A DNA stretch of 47,124 nt, taken from positions 1 through 47,124 of the forward strand of contig MDYQ01000211.1 in NCBI GenBank assembly GCA_003024175.1, written 5' to 3'. Origin of the DNA: Planoprotostelium fungivorum (taxonomy: Eukaryota; Evosea; Variosea; Cavosteliida; Cavosteliaceae). A program made the translations under genes and the position numbers. Each line of letters starts with the position of its first letter. Positions within the stretch are counted from its first letter, which is position 1. The notes beneath the pieces are model-generated. The model saw only the letters and a program-made list of their open reading frames with translations, was not told the DNA's origin and did no database searches. Below are positions 12,087 to 23,700 of this stretch, piece after piece.

Positions 12087-13611
12087 ATGAGGCCTGACCG
12101 CGCATTGCAGAGGGGTTTAGGCAACATCGAGGCTATAGCAACAGGACCCCTGAAGGCTGTCAGCCATTCGTCGTCGCTATACAAAAGACAAAGACAGCAG
12201 TTCAACGGATCCACAGCTATGGCGACTTCACATCATCAAGACACAAGCCCCAACAGATCCATCATTGCACAGAAACTCTCGTCGATCAGGATGAGAACGA
12301 AAACCGCTTGCACTTCCTGTAGGAGAGAGCACGCCCACTGTGACGATAGTGAGTCTTCCATGAACATTCCGGGAGATGTTTACTGTCGCCGGCAGATCGG
12401 CCCTGCCGGAGATGCTACATGCGGGGACAACCTCACAACTGCATAGACGTCGAGAGGAAGAGAAGAGGAAAATCAAACCAACACGATGCCCTGTCTCACA
12501 CCTCTGTCGCAAACACACCTACCGCTTCGACGACGCCGTCTACGATCTCTTTTCAGGATCCGTTTCTTTTGAACGAGGTGCCATCATTTGATACAATCCC
12601 ACGTACCCAGGGCTGCCACACGAAGCACATTTTGAGTGTTCAGGTATGCTACATCAAGGATAATTCCTAAGATGCTAACATCACAACAGGATGTCACTGC
12701 AACATCTCTCCAAGATCTAACGATGGACTTGCATCCAAATCAGCATGATGCTGATCATCCAAATAATTTTCTGCGCTGGACAGCACCTGGTTTGATTGAA
12801 GGATTACCTCCTTCGTTATGGTTTCGGCCCTGGCATATCGACATGGTCTACTCCCGGCTCATCGAGAGGTAAGAACTCGTCAAACATCCACGTCTGATCC
12901 ATCGAGGGGTGCATTCACGATGGAAGAAGGAACCAAATGGATGAACAAGACCATTCAGACAAACGGGAAGAAGATCAGCGACCTTCAAATCTTCGTCACT
13001 TCCGAACAACGAAAAGTGATGACCGAGGAGCACCTCTCATTAGCGCAGGTGGGCCTTACCAAATCGAGTCCTCTGAATGTATGCAGTCTATCAGTGATAC
13101 CTGTGCCTCGTCACCGATACCTTCTCTGGTCTGGATGAGGTGAAGATTTTGTCAGACGATCTCTGACGATCGTCAGCTGCTGCATCGTCGTCCATGCGAA
13201 CGACGCGTTCCGACACCTGACGGGGTACAACGAGACGTCGCCCTCTAAACTAGAAGATCTGTCCGTATTGAACCTTTTAGACCACTCAACCATTAGGGTG
13301 TTCATGCATTCGCTGCTCAAGGTAAAGGCATGACGACACATTCTGCATTGAACGACGGTCAGGAGGGCGCCATGACAACCGGACCGTGTCATAAGTCTAT
13401 GCCTGCAAGCGTCCGCTATCTCAGAGACACATCGACAGAAAGATACATACAAGGCACACTGACTCTGTCGATCACGAGAGACATCTTTGGGCTTCCCACC
13501 TTCTATACAGCTCACTTTCTGCCCCTTCCTTCTCTCCTTGGCGAGTTTCCCTCCGTGGAAGACAGGACAGTCTCTTCCAGGCGATCGTCATTCTGTGAAC
13601 AGATCGGTTGA
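12087..13611 (+). CDS. Zn2Cys6 + PAS transcription regulator, ERT1/AcuK-like, copy 1
   Basis: Probable DNA-binding transcription factor. After an N-terminal tail the protein carries KTACTSCRREHAHCDD, then after an intron (about 12350-12401) RPCRRCYMRGQPHNCIDVER. The cysteine spacing C-x2-C-x6-C-x5-C-x2-C-x8-C and the motif RPC.RC..RG....C.D..RK match fungal gluconeogenesis regulators of the ERT1/AcuK/RDS2 group. Those proteins also carry a PAS domain, and here a PAS-like segment is seen (CCIVVHANDAFRHLTGYNET). Between them lies a conserved LPPSLWFRPWHIDMVYSRLI block. About six introns of 38-60 nt are needed, all with counterparts in copy 2. The start could be ATG 12087 or the in-frame ATG near 12220. 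The last exon ends SSFCEQIG. The metabolic role is inferred from fungi only. Confidence 0.8.
13393..13550 (+). repeat. 158-nt tract identical to 15219-15376 (last exons of the Zn2Cys6 pair)
   Basis: From aagtctatgcc to gagtttcc the two tandem genes are identical by eye, whereas their other exons match only moderately. Flanking introns and downstream sequence differ, so the tract is best explained by local gene conversion. Confidence 0.8.
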
Positions 13612-13994
13612 AGTTGTTGATGAAGGCGGTTGGATGCGAAGACGAATAAACATTGTAGAGTTTCTGTCATTTGGAAGGTGTTCATCATGTTGGGTTCGCA
13701 CTGGTGCTGTCTTCCGGAGCTGCTCGCAGGAGTTTTCTTCAACTCGAAAAGCTTCGTGTGCGTAAGGTCACCTTTGATTCGTGTTCCGAAGCCTGTGCAA
13801 TCGTCTCCAGAAATATTTCGCTTGGCACCACGAATCATTTTATTTCGCGCAGTTGTGTTTCTCTTTCACTGGCTAATACAGCACAGCAGAATTGGCAAGA
13901 GTTCTGCTGTAATAACCTCGATGTTGTCAATTATTCTTGTCTCTTCGCTTAAGAGGGATCCTGGGATTGAATAAAGTGTCACAATAGTTAGGCC
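13612..13994. other. Intergenic region between the tandem Zn2Cys6 genes
   Basis: Open frames of about 90-115 codons exist here, but none shows domain-like sequence and they overlap each other in different frames. A gaataaag element near 13967-13974 could be the poly(A) signal of copy 1. I see no further gene. Confidence 0.4.
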
Positions 13995-15446
13995 ATGAAG
14001 ATCCCACATCAACAGCACACCGTCTCAGGAGGCAGACATCTCTCAGATCGGAGATCTTCGATGATCAGGCTGAGGACGCGATCTGCCTGCGCTGCCTGCA
14101 AGAGGGAACACGCTCACTGTGACGATGGTGATCCCATCCCGATATAACGACCACACCTGAACACCACCGACAGATCGGCCCTGCCGAAGATGCTGCATGC
14201 GCGGCCAATCTCAGAGTTGTGTAGATGCAGAGAAGAAGATACGGACCACGCCGACTAGGTTGAGTCTCTCGGCCAACCAGTTAGCTCAGAATGCCCCAAG
14301 CGTCATCGGAGATCCTTGCACGATATTATATCAGGACCCATTCCTGGCGCAAGAGGAGACAACATTTCTCATGAAAGAGGAGACGACGAGTGGACCCCAC
14401 AATGATGCCTTCCACATGGACCGTATGTCGGGCCTTCAGGTGCGGACCCTCATCGAAGAACATTAAACGCCAATGACATCAACAGCCCACTTCGATGTCA
14501 TCACAAGGTCCAATTTCGCGTCCATTTCAGGACCACGACGTCACGTCCGATGCGATCCGCCACCCGGGTGATAGCTCTCCTTATGGACTACCTCAAACAG
14601 CGCCCGCCTATTTGGATGAAGGTTTGCCTCCGTCATTGTGGCTGGATAATTGGTTCATAGAGAGGATGTTTACTAGGCTCATCGATGGGTGAAATCTTCT
14701 TATTCATCACTCGCGATCTCATGCCAGTTAGAGGAGTCTTTACCATTGAAGAGGGTAGAACGTTGATGACAAGGATCGCACAGAGCATAGGAAGGAGAAT
14801 CAAAGAGCTCCAAACCTTCATTACTATTGAACAACGACGAACGATGATGGAACAACACGTCCGCTCGATGCGGGTGAGATGAAAAGGTTTTCATCTTCTG
14901 AATGTCATCAGTACATCAGTGACAACTGTGCGCCATTACCTGTACCCTCGATAGTGTGGATGAGGTGAAAGATTGGGTGAAATCATCCGCTGATCGTCTA
15001 TAGTTGCTGCATCGTTGTGCACGCAAACGAAGCCTTCCGCAATCTGACGGCGTACAACGAGATGTCACCCTCTAAACTAGAAGATCTGTCTATATTGAAC
15101 CTTTTAGACCATTCGACCATCAGAAAGTTCATAAGCACACTGTTCAAGGTAAATGTGAAAGTCTATCGATCATCTGAAATCGAATCAGGAGGGTGTCATG
15201 ACAACTGGAACGTGCCACAAGTCTATGCCTGCAAGCGTCCGCTATCTCAGAGACACATCGACAGAAAGATACATACAAGGCACACTGACTCTGTCGATCA
15301 CGAGAGACATCTTTGGGCTTCCCACCTTCTATACAGCTCACTTTCTGCCCCTTCCTTCTCTCCTTGGCGAGTTTCCTTTCGTGTTAGACGAAGTGGACAC
15401 ACCATCAGTTCAATCCTCAACACACAACGAATATACAGCGTTATAG
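13995..15446 (+). CDS. Zn2Cys6 + PAS transcription regulator, ERT1/AcuK-like, copy 2
   Basis: Tandem paralogue of the preceding gene with the same exon plan. MKIPHQQHTVSGGRHLSDR precedes the zinc cluster RSACAACKREHAHCDD / RPCRRCCMRGQSQSCVDAEK. Then come LPPSLWLDNWFIERMFTRLI, EEGRTLMTRIAQSIGRRIKE and the PAS-like CCIVVHANEAFRNLTAYNEM. The final exon is nearly identical to copy 1 (158 nt identical, 15219-15376 against 13393-13550), while the rest and the introns have diverged. The C-terminus after LLGEFP differs (FVLDEVDTPSVQ...). The zinc-cluster intron sits at the same place as in copy 1. Both proteins could bind DNA as a homo- or heterodimer, as Zn2Cys6 proteins commonly do; this is inference. 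Confidence 0.8.
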
Positions 15447-15754
15447 ATCAAAGACGATATTGTTTGTAGAATATGAGATAAAATGAGATCTACAGAGGAT
15501 GATCCATAGCTCAACGTCTTAGGGTGGGCCTGTGTTGTGTGAAATGAATGTGGAAATGAGTGATTAATTTCTGGGTGTAGACAGGTTGTTGCGAACATCA
15601 GCCATCACACCGGTTGAGCGCCCCAAGTTCGTATTCTATTGTGAGCAGATACATCTATGCTCAATCATCCCTATATCCTCTCCAAGCTCCATCTCTAACC
15701 GATAGAGCTCTCGTTCTGCATCACATTTTGACTCCAGACAGACTCAGTCGCGCG
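15447..15754. other. Intergenic region upstream of the longin-like gene
   Basis: This stretch holds the presumed 3' UTR of Zn2Cys6 copy 2 and the promoter/5' UTR of the next gene. No coding signal is convincing; a short plus-strand frame from 15614 lacks domain-like sequence. Confidence 0.4.
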
Positions 15755-16970
15755 ATGATCCGCAATGTGATTATTATGACCTCCTCTGGAGTGGTCATCT
15801 TTGAAAAAGTAAGATATCGTCAGCGACCCCTTCTGATAGGGTGATGACAGGTTTGGGTAGAAGGAGACAGTAAAACGCAAGAGAAGGTGAAGAGAATAGA
15901 AACCCTTGAGACATTTGCATCTAATCCTCTTAACTGTATTCACCCCTGGACAGGGAAGATTATTCGGCAGTCTCATCACAACGATGTCAGAATTCAGCCG
16001 GCAGAGCACAGGAGGCATGTGTGTATCCTATCTAGAGTTCAATGAAGGTGACAATACCCTTTTCGATCTCTCTCATTCGACCAGTTGCCATATCCATCGT
16101 GGACAATTCCAGAAGCAAACTCATCTGCACACTCTTTCACGACGTCGATGATGTGATTTCGACTCGTCATATCTCAAACTCATTTTCCTCCAGGGATCAG
16201 ATTACGGTAACGTCATCGCTTATTGCATATTGAGAAGTTTCATCGAGTCTTTCTCCGCCGAGCTATCTTCATTCGGTGTGAACTTCAACACCACCGCCTT
16301 CGTCAGCTTCGGAACCAAGATCATCGATGCCATCAGCAACTCCGTCAAGATGGTCGTGGAGCAACGTGAGTCTCATCGCGATGCGATCGGCACGATCGAT
16401 CGTCCCGCTGACTCTCACCAGTCCAAGCGAATCGCGGCATCGCGAATGCGTTGGTCGTCTTCGATGATGGCACGGCGATCAGCTCGGCCACATCAGATGA
16501 AGAGAACGTAGGAACAGTGGCCAATCTCCAGCCCATCATATCCTTGTCCAATGACATACGTGAGATGCTGCGATGTGCAGTGCAGAAGGTGACGTAGTGC
16601 AGTTCAAACGGCGAAGAAAGAAGCGGCGCACGTGATATCACTGACCATGGGGAAACACACCATCAAGATCGACCGTATTTCGGATGCCAGAGCCGTCCTC
16701 GTCTGTGTCTGTAAGAATCACATCCAGGTGATCCCATTTCCTCTATTCAACATCTCTCCTCTTTTCATCTCATCCTCTCCTGCACCTATCATCTTCTCCT
16801 GCACATGTCATCTTCTCGCTCACACCATCGCAGTCTAGTTCGTACGTCCCCAACATTCTCAAATCCCTTCACATGTTACAAAAGAGTGAGACATCGTTCA
16901 TCTCCTCTCCATCTCATCTCACTCAGTCTTCGCCACGTCGCACGCCCTCAACACTTCGAATAAATTTTAA
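15755..16970 (+). CDS. Longin-like / roadblock-like protein, function unassigned
   Basis: Starts MIRNVIIMTSSGVVIFEK, then GRLFGSLITTMSEFSRQSTG, CVSYLEF, VAISIVDNSRSKLICTLFHD and GSDYGNVIAYCILRSFIESF. This alternating strand/helix pattern with a short hydrophobic first strand resembles a longin fold of trafficking proteins. A second half follows (ANALVVFDDGTAISSATSDE; VISLTMGKHTIKIDRI; ARAVLVCVCKNHIQ) with a G-x-I-x-S turn reminiscent of roadblock/longin partners. I cannot name the family. Seven or so introns are required. The last exon ends ATSHALNTSNKF with TAA at 16968-16970. An AATAAA (16959-16964) lies within the final codons. The gene converges on the PDH E2 gene with only 37 nt between stop codons. 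Confidence 0.65.
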
Positions 16971-17007
16971 AACTTGTAATGAAACGAATTTATTTCGACC
17001 TCGTCCC

Positions 17008-19068
17008 TCACAGCAGGAGCTTGGCCGGGTCCTCGAGGTACTCCTTGAACGCCTGCAGCCATCTGGCTCCCACGGCTCCATCTACAACGCGGTGGTCGCA
17101 GGACAGAGTCACGGTTAAAAAGTTGGCCGAGCTAAACTTGTCTCCGTCAGCGATGACTCTCTGCTCCGTTCCTCCAACAGCCAATATACAAGCTTGGGGT
17201 GGGTTGATCACGGCGCAGAACTGCTTGATGCCAAACATTCCCAAGTTGGACACGGTGAAGGTACCCGACTGCCAACGGTGAATACGAAACCATTCGTTCG
17301 AGACTCACGGCCTGCTCGGCGGGGGAGAGCTTACCCTCCTTGCCCTTCTCTGCGAGGACCTTGACTTGGTTGTTGATGGCAGAGAGACCCAATCGGTCGG
17401 CGTTCTGGATGAGAGGCGTCAAGAGACCCTTGTCGGTGTTGACGGCCACGTTGATGTCCACGTTGTGGTATCTGTCTTGTCTTCAGCCAACCATACCTCT
17501 GAAGAGGGATCACCTGCGGATGGCCTCTTCAGTCCACGAGCTGTTGACCTCGGGTACGCGGCGGAGGGCGGCGGCGGCAGCCTTGACGACAAAGTCGTTG
17601 ACGGACAACTTGTACTGACCGTTGGCCTTGGCGTTCAGGTGGGTGCGAGCCCTGCGTGACGTCAGATGACATCATGAGAAGGCGTCTCACTTGATGAGCT
17701 GATCGACGTTACACTCGATGGACAAGTAGTAGTGAGGGATGGTTGTCTTCGATTCGGTCAGTCTCTTGGCGATGACCTGCACATCTTAGCGGTGTCATCC
17801 ATCTACAACGCGCCACCTTGCGGATCTGAGTGTTGGGGATATCGGTGTAAGATCCCGAGGAAGAGGCGGGAGCGGCGGAGGCAGTCGAGGCGGCTGGCTT
17901 AGCGGCAGGCTTGGCTCCTGCAACATCCGATTTAACGATACGTCCGTGAGGTCCACTTCCAGTGAGGGAGGACAGATCGACACCTGACGGACGTCTCTTC
18001 ATTATCTCTCACGGAAGAGACATAGAAGAGGAAGGGGAATTGGATCTCACCTTGTTCGGCGGCCGCAGCTCTGGCGGCGGGGCTGGCGGCTCCGGCTATA
18101 TGACGTTAGGAGGACGGTCTACAACGTTGTAGACGCTCACCTCTGGGGGCGGGTGGTGGTGGTGCACCGGGAACGACCTTTCCTGTTGGTTGGGGAGGAG
18201 CGGGGGCGGTTTTCTTCGCTGGCTTAGCCTCTTCCTTTTCTTGTGGCTTCTCTTCCTTCTTCTCCTGCTTGACGGGCTTCTCTTCCTTGGCGGGAGCGGC
18301 CTCCTTGGCGGGAGCGGCAGCAGATTTTCCAGAGTAGTTCTTGAAGGCAGCGATCTGCGACTCTTCCTCTACGATGATGGCGATGGGAGTTCCTACGTCC
18401 AAACCCTCCGTCTTCTCTTGGATGAGGATCTTGGCGAGATATCCATCGTCGGTGGTTTCGAAATCGACGGTAGCCTTGTCGGTCTCGATCTATTTTGTCA
18501 TTAGAGGTGATGTCTAGAACTTATAAATCATAACGAATCACATACCTCGGCAAGGACGTCTCCAGCGGTGATCTTGTCACCTTCCTTCTTTCTCCACTTG
18601 GCGAGGTTTCCCTTCTCCATAGTGGGAGAGAGAGCGGGCAGACCGACTTCAATGTGATCGGGGACTAGAGGATCGCGTGAGATGGTGATATTGAAAGAGA
18701 AAGACTCACGGTCTGTCGAGTAGGCTCTTCTTTGTTGGAGTCTGGTGTGAGCACGGTAAGCTTCGGCCAACAGTTTGGTGCGGGTGACGGCCTGTCTTTC
18801 GGCAGTGAAGAGGGGAGTCCTGAGCTCGTTAGAAAGACGAACATGGACATTCGATGTAGAAAATGGCTCACTTTCTGTCGATGGTACCTCTTACAAGGAT
18901 AGAGAAGCGGTCAATTTGGTGACGAACGGGCTTAGAGCGAAGGGCTCCGACATGGAGGGGGTACTCTAAGGAAAGAATGGGATCTTGAATAGTGTGAACA
19001 AAATCTCTCTCCTCTTGGCTGATCGTTGAGCGATAGAGGGGCCTCAACTTCCTGGCGACTGTTTGCAT
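17008..19068 (-). CDS. DLAT: Dihydrolipoamide acetyltransferase, E2 of mitochondrial pyruvate dehydrogenase
   Basis: The E2 core of the pyruvate dehydrogenase complex transfers the acetyl group from lipoyl to CoA. The start [18 protein letters not shown] and the later [10 protein letters not shown] form a mitochondrial presequence. One lipoyl domain follows ([20 protein letters not shown] ... IETDKATV, with the lipoylated Lys in TDK). Next is an Ala/Pro/Lys/Glu linker, the E1/E3-binding domain ([20 protein letters not shown]) and a second Ala-rich linker. The catalytic domain ends in [16 protein letters not shown] with the HxxxD signature, then [11 protein letters not shown]. Introns interrupt every domain; those near 17660, 17800 and 18120 carry the TGACGTCA and CGTTGTAG repeat elements. 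A single lipoyl domain is fewer than in mammals but common elsewhere. Confidence 0.92.
18118..18133. repeat. Perfect 16-bp palindrome TCTACAACGTTGTAGA in an E2 intron
   Basis: The site fuses both orientations of the recurrent CTACAACG / CGTTGTAG element. It lies just inside the donor of a short intron (sense gtgagcgtctacaacg...catatag). Confidence 0.85.
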
Positions 19069-19218
19069 GATGTCTAGATCGAATCGTCCACAGATGTGAT
19101 GATGGCCAGTTGTGTCCTTTTTTTTCAACTTGAAATTTTCCGCCCGTTATTCCTTGGATTTATCACCAACACACGCAACGACCTCTCGATCACAACTCAA
19201 CTCCAGCATCATCATCAT

Positions 19219-20107
19219 CTATTCATTATTTCTCTTTCTCAATACATAGATGTAATAATGGAAGCCATCTCCTATTCTCTCCGTCGTGAGGTCCCAGTTA
19301 TACTTGTCTTTTAGCAACAAGTTCTTCCTAAAGTGAGGTTGTCCGAATGTGATGTAGATATAGACTCCACTCTTCTTCAGGACCCTGTGATGTTTCAGTC
19401 ATCATGGAGCTGTGCATGATGATGACAGGATGGATGATGTCTTCTGATCGTCCCCACCTCGTCACTTCGCTCAGCATTTTATCGATGTTGACTGCCAGGT
19501 GCTCATCGACTTCCCATGCACTCGTCTGTTCGCACTATTGAAGATGGATAAGATGGAAAGGAGTTAATGTGGATGATCACCAGCAGTGCATCCATCGTTC
19601 CCTTGTCGATGACCACGTCGAAACTTTCGTCGGATAGTTTCATCTGTGTGACGTCCATAATTTCCCCTTTGATGATTTCAATCCAAACTCATTTCTGATG
19701 ATAACTCTGATGTTGGATCTTACATTTCATCGAAGGCATATTCTGACATCTTTCGCTCATGATTTTGATCACCTCTTCAGAGAAGTCGATGTTGAGAATA
19801 GAGTGATAACCATCTTCATACATCTGCTCACTCAGTTTGGAATTGCCGCAACCCGCCATCAGAACGCTCTCGCTGTGGTTGATGTATTTAGACAACACCT
19901 ACAACATCGATTTAACGATAGAACTGATGAAAACGATCACCTCTTTAAGCTCAGGCCATTCTTTAAACCAGTCAAAGGGCTCCGGTTCTCTGAGGAGTTT
20001 CAGGATAAGATGTCAGTCATGTGAACCTACGCTTTATAACGATCCTCCCAATATTGTTGAGTCGCATAGACTCTGTTGTCTTCTGGTATCACCCTCGTAG
20101 AAGCCAT
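19219..20107 (-). CDS. Class I SAM-dependent methyltransferase, EEF1AKMT4/METTL13-type
   Basis: Starts MASTRVIPEDNRVYATQQYW-EDRYKA, like the animal EEF1AKMT4 start (...YWDQRY). SAM-binding motif I reads SVLMAGCGNSKLSEQMYEDG; the following acidic loop is LNIDFSEEVIKIMSER. Then comes the post-motif strand with a DKGTMDALL-type segment, and near the end VLKKSGVYIYITFGQPHFRK, a match to the family's GGRFISMTSAAPHFR region. The C-terminus is GFHYYIYVLRKRNNE. Human relatives methylate lysines of elongation factor eEF1A; the same role here is an inference. Four or five short introns. ATG 20107 was chosen for the family-like start; an upstream GTG/ATG extension rich in Arg/Cys is less likely. Confidence 0.8.
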
Positions 20108-20767
20108 TCCTTCTTTCTGCTGATGATCATCATCCGAGAGGATGCAAAGAAATGAAAACCGTGTTGCGGAACTGTGGAGGCATCTAAATCGAAACGAGTG
20201 TGTTTTGCACAAAGTGATCAAAGTTCATACTTAATACTGATCCTGTGTACAAGTGGCTGGGGAGTGATGAAAGGTGGCGAGGGGACGACTGCGAAAAAAG
20301 AGGAATCTCAACCAATAGGGAAGCGCACTCCCCCAATCAACAAAGAAATCTCGGGCGTTCGATAGCTGTGAATGTTCCGTGATCGGCCAACATACTGCGC
20401 TCTATTCCATTTCATCTCAGAATCAAATGCTTTTGTCGTCGAACAACCGCTTCTCAACCACGGGGTGTAGCCTGAGACATGATGCAGACTCCTCGCGGGA
20501 CTGAAGAGCTCGAATGAGCTCGCATCACATGACCTCCCTGACATCGTGCGCTTGCTGTAAGATCGCTTGGGTGGGGAACTGCTGACTTCGATTCCCGCTC
20601 AGCGTTCCGATCGCTGAGAAAAAAGGTCTGGGTGTCAAACTGCGATGAGAGATTGACGTAAACCGACGTGCCTGGCACGACAAGCAGCACTTAGAGACCT
20701 CAGTTGAGCAGCATCTCAGTCGGCCGCCCTAACCCGAAGGGCAAGGAACATTATTTCTCCCTCAAAG
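20108..20767. other. 660-bp divergent intergenic region upstream of receptor kinase 1
   Basis: No gene is apparent. The last 140 bases contain a block shared with the region upstream of receptor kinase 2 (see the regulatory entries). The remainder is unremarkable; it must also hold the methyltransferase promoter at its left end. Confidence 0.5.
20632..20683 (+). promoter_or_regulatory. Conserved upstream block of receptor kinase 1
   Basis: GTGTCAAAC (20632-20640), TGACGTAAACCGACGTG (20654-20670) and GGCACGACAA (20674-20683) recur in the same order and nearly the same spacing upstream of kinase 2 (27342-27391). The surrounding bases differ, and both genes then share GG(A)ACATTATTTC just before ATG. 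Selection or conversion on a promoter core fits; a retained duplication is the alternative. Confidence 0.6.
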
Positions 20768-23700
20768 ATGAGATCAACCCTGCTGCTCATCTCAGCTCTA
20801 GCTCTATGCTGGGCTCAGTCTGACGTCCAGAGGGCCTTTCTCATCGCTCTGTACAATTCCACAAATGGTGAGGCGGACCCGAGAAGTGCGCCCATCCTGT
20901 ATCTGAAATCATCCAGGACCGTTTTGGTCGAATAAAGCAGGATGGCTTGTGGACTCCAACCACTGCAATTGGGCCAATGTCAAATGTGACGAAAACAAGA
21001 TGGTCACCGACCTCAATCTGGTGATCCCGTCTTTCATCAGGCATCGGAGCCAAATTCTGAATTTAAAACAGAGTAACAACAAACTTCAGGGAGTCATACC
21101 CGATAACATCGGCGATCTTGGCCCAGGTTTCTTACGAATCTACTTCGACAGCAACAGCCTGAGCGGCCCCATCCCAGCATCCATCACCCAGCTGACCGGC
21201 CTACTGGTGATTTTTTCATCATAAAAGACCTTCTCATCAACTCTTCAGTGGCTCGGTCTGGAGTTCAATCAACTGAATGGAACAATCCCCGAATTCAATA
21301 CTCTGCTGAACTTATTTGTCGTTCGGGTTCATGTATGATATCACATTCGACGCGTCTTCTGACAAAGAGATAGGTGAACAAACTCACAGGAGGCTTGCCT
21401 GAGAGCATCTGTCTTCCTCCTAATCTGAACTCCATCAACGTCAATGATAATCAGCTGACCGGTCCCCTTCCCTCTTGCATCGGGAACATCACAGGAGTAA
21501 GTACTCGCAATCGATTCCACTCATCTGATGGGGTCACAGCTCAACTTCCTCGAAGTCCAAAACAACCAATTCAGTGGATCCATACCCCCGAATCTGAAGC
21601 AACTGACCCAGCTCAAGACACTCATCTTCGCCGGCAGCTCATTGGATGGACCCGTCGACTTTCTGGGTTTCATGCCTCAATTGCTCGTCTTGGAATTGGG
21701 ATCGGGACATCTCTACGGGCCGCTGCCCTCGACCATTGGTGTTCTCACTCTCATTCCCACGCTCAGCATGGCCAATCAAGGTATCTCATCACGAAACGTC
21801 TCATCATGATGAGAGATCTCATCCGAAGACGTACTCAACCAATCTCAGAGATTAACGGCTCGATACCCAGCTCCATCTGCGATATGACTGCCCTCACTCT
21901 CATCAACCTGTGAGGGAATCACGGGACCTTTCATGACTGACCTCCTTCCAGTTCGGGGAATAAGTTGACCGGATCCTTACCCACTTGTATGGATCGTTTG
22001 GTCAACTTGTACCGTATCGAACTACAGGGGAACCAGTTGACAGGTACCATCCTTCCTATTTTAGACGCTGACTGTTTCGAGGTTCTCTGCCCAGCACAAT
22101 CTCCCTGTGTCCGAGTCTGCTAGGACTTGTACTTTTTAATAACCAAATGTCGGGACCTCTCCCCACCAATTTGGGTGAGTCGATCACGCTTGCTCATCTT
22201 CTGAATGTGTGAAGGATCTCTGGTGAAGCTGACCGAACTACAACTGCAGGATAATCAATTCAACGGAAGTCTGCCGAATTCGATCGTCAACATGAAGAAG
22301 CTGGAGATCGCTTATTTTGCAACGAACCGCTTGACTGGACCCATTCCTATTCTGAATACGACCAGCCTTACCCTCCTCGAGGTATTTTACTCAAATGATA
22401 TTTCACAAATTGGTGATTTAACGTGTACAAGGTCCAGAACAATCAGTTTACGGGAGATCTACCCGATCTCAGTGGCTGCACCTCACTCTCTCGCTTCTTC
22501 TATGACAGTGAGTCTCCGATGAGGTGATGACGTGGAATGACGTGTGACAGATAACATGATATCGGGCATCATTCCACACTGGGTGACGAAGGTTCAGTAT
22601 GTCAGTGGCGTCAACACGTGGACTAGAGGTGATTTTGTTTCCCACCCGTACAATGACACATTGATAAGGTATCGACATGAATGCGAACGAGCCAGTCAGT
22701 TGGAGTGTCACCTGTCTTTTCGATTCCAACTATTTTCCTTGCCCAATTCAGCCCCAATTGAGATCAAATGGATGCAGCGCAAATTGGGAGTGTCTGGACA
22801 CCTCATTACCACAGTCTTTTACTCTTTCTTCCACTTCCGACTTTGCTTTCAGTGAGTCCTTCATATACAACGGTATCATCTCACACGGATAGATCTGGGT
22901 AAGATTGGAGCCCAACAGCTCTCCACCGTCACTGTCACTTTGACAGCGGGTGTCTACCCTGCTGCATCCTTCAACTCTCCCAACAGCAGTCTCACCATAG
23001 TGACGTCACAAGGAGTCACCTTCAGTGGGATACTGAATCTGAATGTCAAGAGCCTTATCATGAAGGGACCGATCTCGTTCATCAACATCGGAGGGGATAG
23101 TATCTTGTCGACATCCGCAACAAATGTCGACATCGGAAGTTTGTCGATCACGGGTAGTAACGTGAACAAGGGAATCAACTTGCCCAACGCCAGGAAGATC
23201 GCTCTCAACTCAATCACAGCCAATGGAAATCGCATAACAAGTGAGTCTACCACGAGAGGATATATCTTTAATGGATCCTAGATGCGGTGGTATCTGTGGG
23301 AGGAACTGTAGATACGATGACGATGACGTCATGTGTCATACAGAGCAATGGAGGTGTTGGTGTGTCAGTGGCTGCCACGTTAATCAATCAGCTGACGTTC
23401 AGCGGAACTACGATATCGAATCAGAGCACAGCCATCTCTCTGTCATCTACGAACATCAGCTCGATCAGCTTGACAGACCTGCAGGCCAAGTCAAACACGA
23501 ATGGTGAGATAGAATGACGTCATGTGAGATAGGATATTGAGATGTACAGGGGCTGTCAGAATAACAGCGAACATGATTGACTCCATCACGATCACAAATG
23601 GAAACATCTCATCCAACAGTGTCGCCAATGGTGATGGAGCCGGTCTGTACGTATCAGCGACATCTGTGGGACAGGTGAACATAGAGTCCACGACAATGTC

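Noticed and set aside
13630-13974. 115-codon plus-strand open frame between the Zn2Cys6 genes
   Set aside because: Overlapping frames of similar length exist there, there is no domain-like sequence, and it spans a likely poly(A) signal.
17340-18504. Plus-strand frames with Leu/Gly-rich translations across the E2 gene
   Set aside because: Antisense of the Lys/Glu/Ala-rich linkers and catalytic exons of E2; no independent coding evidence.
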